Below, in pieces: positions 21,538 through 31,469 of a stretch of DNA of 64,000 nt. This DNA comes from Diphasiastrum complanatum (Eukaryota > Streptophyta > Lycopodiopsida > Lycopodiales > Lycopodiaceae). The translations under genes were made by a program, and so were the position numbers. The notes beneath the pieces are model-generated. The model was given only the letters and a program-made list of their open reading frames with translations, was not told where the DNA came from and did no database searches. How positions within the stretch are numbered: position 1 is the stretch's first letter; every line of letters begins with the position of its first letter. The DNA is taken from NCBI GenBank assembly GCA_029204225.1, contig CM055106.1:5902361-5966360 (forward strand), written 5' to 3'.

Positions 21538-21930
21538 ACCATCGATTTCTTCAACAATCAAGTCACTCGACATCGAAGTCTTCGACTTCCTCGACAACTT
21601 CGTTCATCAATCGAAGTGTCTAACTTCGTTGATCAACCAAATTGTCCGACTTCTTCATCTTTCACTCGACTTTGACTTCTTCAACAATCAAGTCACTCGA
21701 CTTCTTCCATCAATCAAAGTCTCCGAAGTCTTGGACTTTTTCAACAATCAAGTCACTCGACTCCTTCCGTCAATCGAAGTCTCCAAAGTCTTCGACTTCT
21801 TCAACAATCAAGTCACTCGACTTCTTCTATCATCCGAAGTCACCGAAGTCTCCGACTTCTTTAACAACTTCATTCATCATTCGAAGTGTCCGACTTCGTT
21901 CATCAACCGAAGTGTCCGAAGTCACCTGAC
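21538..21930. repeat. 60-bp minisatellite
   Basis: Four well-aligned units start at GACTTCTTCAACAATC-like positions 21674, 21734, 21794 and 21854, exactly 60 bp apart. Diverged copies lie on the left (from about 21544) and right (to 21930). Each unit contains TCGAAGTC or its complement GACTTCGA. Because 60 is a multiple of three, one frame stays open as FFNNQVTRLL repeats, but there is no other sign of a gene. Confidence 0.9.
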
Positions 21931-22069
21931 CATGTATAGTTGTCATTCTGTCATTCTGACATAGTAGTTCAACTATTCCTTGAGTGCGACAAAGCACTTA
22001 GTAAGATGACAAACATCTATAGTAATTAGATACTTAAATCCGGTGTATAAATATACCATCATCTCTATG

Positions 22070-22225
22070 TGATGCTCCATCCATAAGACGAATTTGAGCC
22101 TCCAAGTTACGTTGCCATACTGGTTATAATTTATTGTTGTGCTTCAATGTAATATAACAGCAACACGCTTTTTTATCTGTGTATAACAACGTAGATGAAT
22201 GCTTATTGTGATGCACTTCGTTTCT
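22070..22225 (+). repeat. Copia LTR fragment upstream of HSP90
   Basis: About 155 bp starting TGATGCTCC match the first part of the LTR at 34817-34243 (minus strand) at high identity, including GTTGTGCTTCA, GTAATATAACAGCA, CACGCTTTT and ATCTGTGTATAAC. It lies about 200 bp upstream of the presumed HSP90 promoter and in the same orientation. Confidence 0.8.
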
Positions 22226-22439
22226 GTTTGATCACGCTCAAATCTCAGGCCCATGATTCTAAAATCACATTCCTTGTTCCTTTATCCAGACCCAAGCTCG
22301 TAAGTGCGGCCCGTATGGTCCACGAGCGAGTAAGGATGGATGACCGTGAGTGCCCAAACCAAAGGGTGCAAAATGGGGAGTGGCCCTAACCATGTTTGTA
22401 TATTTTATATTTCATCAAAAAACTGACACCTGGCAGCAA

Positions 22440-22821
22440 ACTTAAAGAAAACTGGCTATTGCCAGTAATTGTGAGTCAAGGTTCTAGAGACATCCATTGT
22501 TAGATGGATGGATGTACAAGCTGAATCCTGGCCGTTGGATTCAGCCATCGTGCGGCCAAGCTTTCGCGTCGAATTGTTATGACAGTTGGATAACGCTCTG
22601 GATGGATCTAGAAGGGCAATTCGATGAATCCTGGCCGTTGATTTGTGCAATCGTGCGGCCGGGCTTTTATTTCAAAAGGCCGGGGCTAAGCGGGGCTTGC
22701 TCGTATAGCAAAAGAGAGAGACAAGCGTTAAGCGATGTCGGAGGCGATTTGTTAGTTTTGCAAGAGATTGGTGATCGCGATCATCTTCTGGAACATTGCA
22801 TTGATCCAAGCTTTCTTGGAG
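22440..22821 (+). promoter_or_regulatory. Presumed HSP90 promoter and first leader exon
   Basis: A GC-rich island upstream of HSP90 contains two copies, 103 bp apart, of GAATCCTGGCCGTTG followed by TCGTGCGGCC (22523 and 22626). GGCCGTTGGAT-type motifs are frequent in plant housekeeping promoters. A heat-shock-element-like TTCTGGAACATTG lies at 22786-22798. GAGAGAGACAAGCG near 22705 looks like the start of a leader. GGAG|GTATCG at 22822 is a possible donor of a 5'-UTR intron. No transcription start can be fixed from sequence alone. Confidence 0.4.
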
Positions 22822-22940
22822 GTATCGATTGATATGCGATTTGTCCCCTTTTCATTGAGATTGTTGCTTATTTTGCACGTTATTCCCTTTATTGCTTACA
22901 TTTCTATCGTAACATAATCTGATAAATTATCAAATTATGC

Positions 22941-23420
22941 AGTTTGTTCCTTCTGTTCTCTACATATGATGTTAAATAACTCTTCTAAATTGCTTCTGTT
23001 GGTTACATTTGATCTAAAGCGAATCTATTAATCTGCATGTTGTGAGTCGGAGTCACTTGTGACTTCTGTTGGTTACATATTATCTTAATTAACTCTGTTA
23101 GACCTGCAAGTTGTCGTTTCTATTGGTTACGTATAAGCTTAAAAGACTCTGTTAAATAGTCAAATATGCAGGTTGTTAGTTCTGATGTGTACGTATGATC
23201 TTAAACAACTTTGCTATAATGCGTCCGTTAGTTACATTTGATCTTAAGCAAATTTGATAATGTTTGCATTGTGGCTTCTCTTGGTTACAATTGATCTTAA
23301 CCAGCTCTGTTTAATCTGCATGTTGCTGAGTCCGTTGGTTACATCTGATCTTATGCAACTTTGTAAACTCTGCAGGTTGTGGCTTCTGTTGGCTACATTC
23401 GATCTTGAATAATCTGGTTA
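22941..23420 (+). repeat. Degenerate ~54-bp tandem repeat in the HSP90 leader
   Basis: The motif CTTCTGTTGGTTACATTTGATCTTAA recurs with its core at about 22999, 23069, 23123, 23183, 23228, 23281, 23335 and 23389. Spacing is mostly 53-60 bp, and a weaker copy lies near 22941. Units continue with AACTCTGTTAAATCTGCATGTTG-like sequence. The array ends directly at the HSP90 start codon (23425), so the last unit contributes the bases before the ATG. Two units contain TGCAG|GTTGT, which resembles a 3' splice site (23168-23172 and 23372-23376). Confidence 0.8.
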
Positions 23421-23424
23421 AATC

Positions 23425-26012
23425 ATGGCTGATGCCGAAGCTACTCCAATGGAGGGCGATGTGGAGACATTCGCATTCCAGGCCGAGATTAACCAACTGT
23501 TGAGCTTGATAATTAACACTTTCTACAGCAATAAAGAAATTTTTCTGCGGGAGTTGATCAGCAACGCATCAGATGTAAGTTGATGGGGATTTCTTGTATT
23601 ATATAGTAGGACAATATCGGTAGAATAACGCATAATGATCCAATAGTTGTGGAATACAACATAATGATGTCATTCTTGGTGTCCATGCTCCACTCTGATT
23701 TTTAACAGGCTCTGGATAAGATTCGGTTTGAGAGCCTAACGGACAAGAGCAAGATAGATGCGCAGCCAGAGTTATTTATTCACATTGTTCCTGACAAGAC
23801 GAACAATACCCTGAGTATAATTGATAGTGGAATCGGGATGACAAAAGCGGGTTAGTATTTATTGTCTTGTATTCTAACATCACTTTTTCGCATTTTATTT
23901 TGGAGTGCAATGTACAATTGAATATTGGAAACTGTATCTTCATCAAAATGCGGATACATATTCCTGAACTTTTGGTGTATGAAACTTATTACTTCATGCT
24001 TTGTGTTACAGATATGGTGAACAACTTGGGAACCATTGCCAGGTCTGGTACCAAAGAGTTTATGGAAGCCTTAGCTGCAGGGGCTGATGTTAGCATGATT
24101 GGACAATTTGGAGTCGGATTTTACTCTTCCTATTTGGTTGCTGAGAAGGTGGTAGTCACCAGCAAACACAACGACGATGAACAGTACATATGGGAATCTC
24201 ACGCGGGAGGATCTTTCACAGTTACCAAAGATGCCACAGGGGAACCTCTTGGTCGAGGAACTAAAATCACTCTTCATCTGAAGGAGGATCAGGTTAGAAA
24301 TCCTTGTTTATCTTGTGATAGATTACACTTGAATGGATTTGTTTTTATTATTCTTTAATTGAACATTCTGTCATCCGTGTTTTTGCCGAGGATCTCATTG
24401 AATTGAGATATGATTCTGATTATGTCAATGTTGTGGTTTTCTGCTGCAGTTGGAGTATTTGGAAGAAAGGAGACTGAAGGATCTAGTCAAGAAGCACTCA
24501 GAGTTTATCAGCTATCCTATCTCTCTGTGGACCGAGAAAACCACTGAAAAAGAGGTTTCTGATGATGAAGATGAGGAGGAAGAGAAGAAGGACGAAGAGG
24601 AAGGAAAGATCGAAGAGATTGACGAGGATAAGGACAAGAAGGACAAAAAGAAGAAGAAAGTGACGGAAGTCTCTCATGAATGGAGTCTTATTAATAAGCA
24701 GAAGCCAATTTGGATGAGGAAGCCAGAGGATGTTACGAAGGATGAATATGCCGCTTTCTACAAGAGTCTCACCAATGACTGGGAGGAGCATTTAGCTGTG
24801 AAGCATTTCTCCGTTGAAGGGCAATTGGAGTTTAAGGCTGTGCTATTTGTTCCAAAGAGAGCACCCTTTGATTTATTTGATACTCGCAAGAAACTCAATA
24901 ATATCAAGCTATATGTAAGACGTGTATTCATTATGGACAACTGTGAAGAGCTGATTCCTGAATACCTTGGATTTGTGAAAGGTGTAGTTGATTCTGAGGA
25001 TCTTCCTCTCAACATTTCTAGAGAAACGCTGCAGCAAAACAAAATACTGAAGGTCATCAGGAAGAACCTGGTGAAAAAGTGCATCGAGATGTTTACAGCG
25101 ATTGCCGAAAATAAAGAAGACTACAATAAGTTTTATGAAGCATTTTCCAAGAATATTAAGCTTGGCATTCATGAAGACAGTCAAAACAGGGTCAAACTTG
25201 CTGATCTTCTTAGGTATCACTCTACCAAGAGTGGCGATGAGATGACAAGCTTGAAGGATTATGTAACAAGAATGAAGGAGGGGCAGAAAGACATCTTTTA
25301 CATAACTGGTGAGAGCAAGAAAGCTGTGGAAAATTCTCTATTTTTAGAGAAGCTCAAGAGAAAAGGATACGAGGTTCTTTTCATGGTGGACGCGATCGAC
25401 GAGTATGCTGTTGGCCAGTTGAAGGAATACGATGGCAAGAAGCTGGTGTCTGCGACCAAGGAGGGCTTAAAATTGGATGAATCCGAAGATGACATAAAGA
25501 AGAAAGAGGAGAAAAAAGCTAAATTTGAGAGCCTTTGCAAAGTAATCAAAGACATTCTTGGTGAAAAGGTAGAGAAGGTTGTAGTCTCTGATCGCATTGT
25601 GGATTCGCCTTGCTGTCTGGTCACTGGAGAGTACGGCTGGACTGCCAACATGGAGCGTATCATGAAGGCGCAAGCCTTGCGTGACAGCAGCATGTCAAGC
25701 TACATGTCAAGTAAGAAAACCATGGAGATTAATCCAGAAAATGCAATCATGGACGAGTTGAGAAAGAGAGCCGAGGCAGATAAAAACGATAAGTCGGTGA
25801 AGGATCTTGTGCTCCTACTATTTGAGACCGCGCTTCTGACGTCGGGTTTCAGCTTGGATGATCCCAGCACTTTTGGAGCCAGGATTCACAGGATGTTGAA
25901 ACTGGGATTGAGTATTGATGATGATATCACAGAAACCGAGACAGACGTTGACATGCCTCCTTTGGAAACAGATGTCGATGCAGAGGGTAGTAGAATGGAG
26001 GAGGTTGATTAG
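23425..26012 (+). CDS. HSP90: Cytosolic heat shock protein 90
   Basis: Four coding exons, 23425-23574, 23709-23850, 24012-24292 and 24450-26012, all with GT-AG introns, give 711 residues, close to the usual ~700 for cytosolic plant HSP90. HSP90 is an ATP-driven chaperone dimer that matures kinases, receptors and immune proteins. The N-terminal ATPase domain shows [20 protein letters not shown] (catalytic Glu and ATP-binding Asn), [10 protein letters not shown] (split by intron 2), [11 protein letters not shown] and [15 protein letters not shown]. An acidic/basic charged linker ([14 protein letters not shown], then DKKDKKKKK) follows. The middle domain has [26 protein letters not shown] and [10 protein letters not shown]. 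The protein ends MEEVD, the docking site for TPR co-chaperones. There is no transit peptide or KDEL, which supports a cytosolic location. All key residues seen are intact. The start is fixed by the conserved [13 protein letters not shown] context. Confidence 0.97.
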
Positions 26013-27467
26013 ATGAGCAGGTACAAAATTGATCAGCTTTATTCTGAAAACTTGGGAGGAAAGAAATAGGCCAATACTAGTACATGGATTTGGAAGTTCT
26101 AATCTCAGCTATGTGTTACAACAGAGTATGCGAGCTAGATATAGAGGGCTTTGAACACTTCTGAGTAGATGTACGTTCCTGTTGATGTGCTGAAAAACTT
26201 TTGTTTAAGCTACTCCATTTTTGAACAACATGAGTGAGATACGCTTAAAAGCTTTTTGTTTTTCCGTTGTATGATGATTCTAAGTATGTTTTTATGGACG
26301 ACCCTAACATCACAAAATCAACACAATTTCACAGCTGGACATTAATTATTCTCTGCTTCATCTTTCTCCAGCTTACGTTTTTCTGTCTAAGACGCTCCTC
26401 AAAACAACTCTGTATCTTGACCTGCAACAGCTGGTTTCTTTCCTTCAGTTTCCTTTGCGGCATTGAGTTTTTCTGCGTGCAATATCTTGTCAGACTGATC
26501 TTCATGTTCCGCTGGGTCCTGTTCGACCTTTGCGGAAACCACCAAAAAACTTCCCACCAGTATGATTTCAATTTCATCATGCGTGCTACTTATTTATACC
26601 TTGGTAAAAGATGATCTAGTTTGCCTGCCAGCGAGCAATACTTTGGAGTGATTTAATTTAAGTTTTCAAAAGTGTGTGTACCAGCGGAAAAGAATTTCAT
26701 TTGGCTAGCTTTGATGCTTTATTACCAAGTTTGCTCTCCCAGGTGCTAGAGACTCGAGAGAATGGGTGAACGAGTTCACCGAGTCAGTGCATGGCACACT
26801 GCTCAGGTGAACGTGCCACATAGAGATATGCCCTTAACCTCCCAAGTTAGGGTTCTCAAGCCACTTTATTTCAATCTCCATAATTTTTTATAGCACAACC
26901 CACCACAACTTTTCCTTTTTCCGATACTTCCATCGTCAGTAGTAGTACCAATAGCATTGGAAATTTTCTAAAAATGACACTTGTTTATGTAGTCATGAAT
27001 GTCTAGACTGAGGAGGCTTGAGATTATTTTAACAAAAAGAGTTTAGAATAATTCAACAAAGATCTAAGTTATTTTGAACAAATCACAGGAACTTGACAAT
27101 TTCAAAATTCTGACTCGAAGAATTTCAACTTTTAACATCAAATCTGAAATAATAAATACAAATGTCATGTTCCAATCATAGCATCCTAAGTTATTATCCA
27201 TTCATAAACAATTAAATTAACATGGTCAAAGCTCTAAGAACTCAAAAACAACAAGTCAAGAATCAAGAAACTAAACAAAATAGAGAAACTTCATCAAATT
27301 ATTGTAGGCAATTAGAGGTGGATATCTCCATTATATGATAATTCATTATATAAGGGCCTATTGCTAGAGCATGATCAAGGTCTTATGTGGTGGTGGCACA
27401 CAAACCACCAAAGGCAAAAGCCATAGCTCATTAAAGAGTTGTTCCTAAATTTCATAAGAGAAAGTTT

Positions 27468-27564
27468 AAATTAAATGAAACTAGAATAGCCTTCGAATTT
27501 AGCATGATTTAGAGAGTTCAAATTAGATGAAAGTAGAATAGTCTTCGAATTTAGCATGATTTTA
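27468..27564. repeat. 52-bp tandem duplication
   Basis: AAATTAAATGAAACTAGAAT... (27468) is repeated as AAATTAGATGAAAGTAGAAT... (27520). Both continue to TTCGAATTTAGCATGATTT with few mismatches. Confidence 0.85.
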
Positions 27565-27904
27565 GTTATATATAGTCCTTTCATTGTAAAAATATGTAAA
27601 AACTAGTCAGTAGTTTATTGCCAAGTGGCACCATTATGGATGGCCAAATGTCACACACTCTTGTACATAGGTACAGGTGATTGAAGTCCATTTAGATGCT
27701 TAGAGGTGCCGAATTGAGCCCCAAAATCAAGGTCCTAAATTATAGGCACTAGGGGAGTTTTGAGCTCCAAAAGGGCCTTATAAGAACTCGTCCAAAGATC
27801 CCTTTTTGTATTATTAAAAAATTATAACATTATTTTCAACTAATACCTTTGACTTGCCATAAATTTTTCATCGAGCTCGAAAATATGTCATGTAAGATAT
27901 TATT

Positions 27905-27930
27905 GGAAAGCGCTCGTCAAAGCGCTTTCC
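27905..27930. repeat. 10-bp perfect inverted repeat (hairpin)
   Basis: GGAAAGCGCT, six bases, then AGCGCTTTCC can form a perfect 10-bp stem with a 6-nt loop. CTAA follows at 27937-27940 on the + strand. The form recalls a Helitron 3' end, but the spacing to CTAA is short and the nearby Helitron lies on the other strand. Confidence 0.8.
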
Positions 27931-27970
27931 ATTGCACTAAACTCCGCTGAAACAAACTTACCACTAAAAA

Positions 27971-28073
27971 GTTATGCCATTTTTAATGTGGACCAAATGT
28001 TGCGTTACATAGAAGCCACTAGGTTATGCCATTTTTAATGTGGACTCAAATGTTGCGTTACATAGAAGCCACT
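27971..28073. repeat. 52-bp tandem duplication next to the Helitron remnant
   Basis: GTTATGCCATTTTTAATGTG...GAAGCCACT occurs at 27971 and again at 28023 with one base inserted. The second copy ends three bases before the Helitron-derived reading frame is first recognisable. Confidence 0.9.
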
Positions 28074-28076
28074 ACG

Positions 28077-31000
28077 TCAAGAAACAATGGGGCCACATGT
28101 ACATAAAAAGTGAAAGAAAAAGGAAAAAAGAATTTTGAAAAGAGGCCCTTTTAACATTGGGACCTTCTCTAATGCTGATTTTGAGGAATTTTGGTGACAA
28201 TGCATGTGACACATCAATCTAACCGCCAAGTTGGTGTGATTGCAAGCATCTCTGAACGACAAAAACGACTCACCATCAACTATGCGCAAGTCCTCAAACC
28301 CTTTTGCACCTCTTACATGAGCCAAAAGAACTCGCAAATAAAATCATTCTCCTTCGGACGGATGGACAAAATACATATGTCCAATGGCCGAAATGGACTG
28401 TGCATTGATTCTACGGGTCCACCTTTGCACTCTCCTGTTGTAAACGTAAAACCGTGCAAGTCTTGGTACAAAAACTCTCGGGCCTCTGAATCGCCACTTC
28501 TATTCAGTTCAAAAAAAATTGTCAAAGTGGTACTCGAATGACGTTCTATGACCTCCTCTAAATTGGCTCCCTCAGTAAAGTAAACCAACTCCTGTCTAGC
28601 TTATGAGCACCCATAGAAAACCCAAACAGTCGCCAGCAAGCCTCACTTGTAGAGAAATATCGAGCAATAAAAAATTGTTCTATCTCATTGACTGGCACAA
28701 TTGTCTGACCACCACCCTCTACAGCCGATGCCGTAATCATATCTGGTCCCTTGTGCACGTACTTGTACAAATACTTCACGCTACATATATGTACACATAT
28801 CTCTACGTTGATGTGACACTGAAAATGTAGTGTCAACCATCTGTTGTACGGTACTACCCACCTGTTATCTAATTCTATTCCATGTGACTTCACCTTCTCT
28901 CCATTGTCTCTACGCCTATACGAAAGATACCCATTCACTACCATTGTTTCGTCAATGAAAATCCTTGGGTAGTTCTTCGAGCATTTTCCATCCTTCATGC
29001 ACGGTGCATTTGGAAAAGATATTCCGCATGGACCGTGCACCATACAGGTCCTCACTATCTCGTACAACTCCGGATCATCCCCCCTCACAGGAATCTCTGC
29101 ACATACGATACGATCATAATCTCCACAATGATGGGTTTGCTCCGCTCCTCCAATATAATTAATAGGTGGGCATGATTTGGGTTTGCTATCATTGTGATAA
29201 ACAAATCGGGAGAACTCAACTCCCTAACGACGACCATAGCATCCCGGTACCGTTGATGCATATGACGCGGTAAACCGATATAAGACGATGGAAGCACTAT
29301 TCGCTGTCCTATGTCGCTGGCGGAATGAGCTCCAAGGGCATCAATGAGCCACTACGAATCTCTCTACGAAATCTATCTCCATTGTTACAGACATACTCTT
29401 GCAATAGCCTTCCACCCAAATGTATAGGTGAAACATGCTCTGCTCATACCTGTAAATGGTAGCTGTAAAACTCTCGAATGGTGACAACTTTGTGTCCACC
29501 CTCTAATTGCTCTTTAGGAGCATCTGAATGTATACCATCACATCTATCATAATCATCACCACGTGTCACATCTCTCATACACATATGTGGAATCCCATGA
29601 TACCACCCATAGGTACCGTAAGGAAAGATGAGGAAAAAATACAAGGCATCATACGATGAATAACACTCTGTGATATGCTGCAGACCATCCTAAATGGAGT
29701 GCAATATGATGTCACGAATTTCGTCGCTCGGGTCTCATCTATAGGCATAAGCACTGCAATCTCATTGCTCATAGGAGCATTGAACTGTCTATTTGCTCTA
29801 CTCTGTGAACAACCAGACACTATGCGAAGTCGAATATCCTTTGCGACATTCTCTCGCATGATTCGAGCAACATTCTTAAAACGTTGCGCGAATGGATTCA
29901 CATCCATCATCATGCTTTGCAAAAGGGAGAGAACGTCACGCCTAAGGTCGGGATTTAGAAATAATCTCTGATCTAATTGCAAATCATCACCTTCCATTAT
30001 GTAGATATGCGAAAACGAAGGTCTATCTAAGGGCAACAGACCACCAATATGATGATACAACTGGCCAGACACTCTAAATGTATACGCGCCGCCTACAGAG
30101 TTGGCAGTGGATCTATCTAGATTCACTCCAAGAGATGCAAAGGCCAAGGAGTTATTATAACTCTGAACGTGTTTTCTAAAATGAGCTCCCACGTCATCAA
30201 AGACGTTTACAAATTAAGGAGATAAAGAGGCTATGATGACATCAAAGGCAAACGCACCTTGCCTTTCATGCAACAGAAAGAGCTATTTTTTTTTTTGCTT
30301 TCCATTGCATGGTTGAACAACGACTACACACAAACTCCATCCCCCCCAAATCAGGACACATTGGTCTATCAAACGATCTGGCCACCTCAACAACCTACCT
30401 ACGGAATGTGCAGGCAAAATCCTACCCAAAAATCTTCGTTTTGCATTCATTCTTATGCTTCATCCTTCTAGCTCTAGCAGATCTAGACTCTGCCTCAGGG
30501 GTCCTATACGAAGGGTGGCTATGCACTTCCTCAGGTGTACCAAACTCCACTGAACTCGGTTCAACCCTCTCAATTTTCTCTCTATCTCTCACTGTCGCAC
30601 GTACTCTATCCCAATATCTCCTCTTAGCAACATATCTACATCTCATTCTTCTAGCCTTGGCCAATCTTGACTCCGCTTCAGGGGTCCTATACGATGGATG
30701 GTTACGCATCTCTACGGGCGTAACATATATAACAGATATCGAATCTACTCCCTCAAATGATTCTCTACCTCTAACTGACGTACAAACCATCTCTATATTG
30801 TCAACATTGGACATCGGATCCAAGGGGATAGACGAAGTCGCAGCCGCACCTAAAGACGTCAAACAAATCCCTACACCTATTTCTAGACCTCTTGTCAAAG
30901 AACCGACATGTGTGATGGACCCTGTTTTGAATGTACTCAACAAGACATCCTCATGTAAGCCCAATCTTTCTACTGACATACCAACGTCTACCACAGTATG

Positions 31001-31460
31001 TGTGTCATCGGCAACTCTTTCAAATGTGGTGGAATTAATTCCATCCCTACTAACAACATTATGCACCTGCTCCAACTCATAAGGAAGAAGCCTCCTCTTT
31101 GTTCTTCTCATTCGCTCTAATCTATTCTTCCTCTCCGATCTAGACTCTAACTCCAATGTCCTACAGGTGGGATCTCTACGAACATGATCAGGGGTGACAA
31201 TCTCTCCTGAATTACCTACAAAACCAACATCACCAATGAGCATATGTTCGACGCTATGCAAGTTTGAAATCAAACTTGCAGTTGAACATGCAGTCGCATC
31301 CTCAACAACACGAACAATAGATGCAGATGATAATGCCCTTCGCCGCAGTGTTGCATTTTTTATTCAACCTCCTCCTCCTTGCGGACTGGCTCTCACCCTC
31401 TGGAGTAATGTACGAAGGATTGTTCCTCACCACTTAGGGGTGTCGATGCTCTATTCTACA
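28077..31460 (-). mobile_element. Helitron (rolling-circle transposon) Rep remnant
   Basis: Minus-strand frames from right to left give a Helitron replication protein. A basic repetitive N-terminus (31440-30422) is followed by the Helitron-like N domain (AHFRKHVQSYNNSLAFASLG, 30192-29575; LPSSYIGLPRHMHQRYRDAM, 29297). The HUH metal-binding motif NHAHLL is encoded at 29166-29177. A later block (29088-28558) has PCMKDGKCSKNYPR, GYLSYRRRDNGE and the tyrosine motif KYLYKYVHKG at 28747-28776. Then come TLTIFFELNRS and LLAHVRGAKGFEDLR (to 28160). About 70 residues usual between the NP and HAH motifs are missing, frameshifts separate the blocks, and no Pif1-type helicase follows. It is therefore a dead 5' part of an autonomous Helitron. 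The right end abuts a copia RT. Confidence 0.9.
30422..31445 (-). pseudogene. Repetitive N-terminal region of the Helitron Rep
   Basis: An open frame of 283 codons (31273-30422) plus its frame-broken extension to about 31440 holds four copies of one basic module. These are NPSYITPEGESQSARRRRLNK (right end), DPTCRTLELESRSERKNRL, HPSYRTPEAESRLAKARRM and HPSYRTPEAESRSARARRM (left end). Linkers of unequal length separate them. The arginine-rich ESRxAxARRM parts suggest nucleic-acid binding, but this is inference. A plus-strand open frame of 257 codons over the same bases is its shadow. Confidence 0.75.
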
Positions 31461-31469
31461 TAAATTTTT

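Larger units (their letters stand above)
26013..28076. other. HSP90 3' flank and AT-rich non-coding DNA
   Basis: The first ~250 bp are the likely 3' UTR. Beyond that no gene is supported; the open frames at 26267-26614 and its antisense have no recognisable motif. The stretch contains two separate 52-bp duplications and a strong palindrome, listed separately. Confidence 0.5.

Noticed and set aside
27905-27940. Helitron 3' terminus (hairpin plus CTAA)
   Set aside because: The hairpin-to-CTAA distance is only six bases, the base after CTAA is not T, and the orientation is opposite to the adjacent Rep. It is kept only as a palindrome.
30309-31082. 257-codon plus-strand open frame
   Set aside because: It is antisense to the Helitron N-terminal frame, which has repeated motifs and continues into Rep. 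The plus frame has no known motif.
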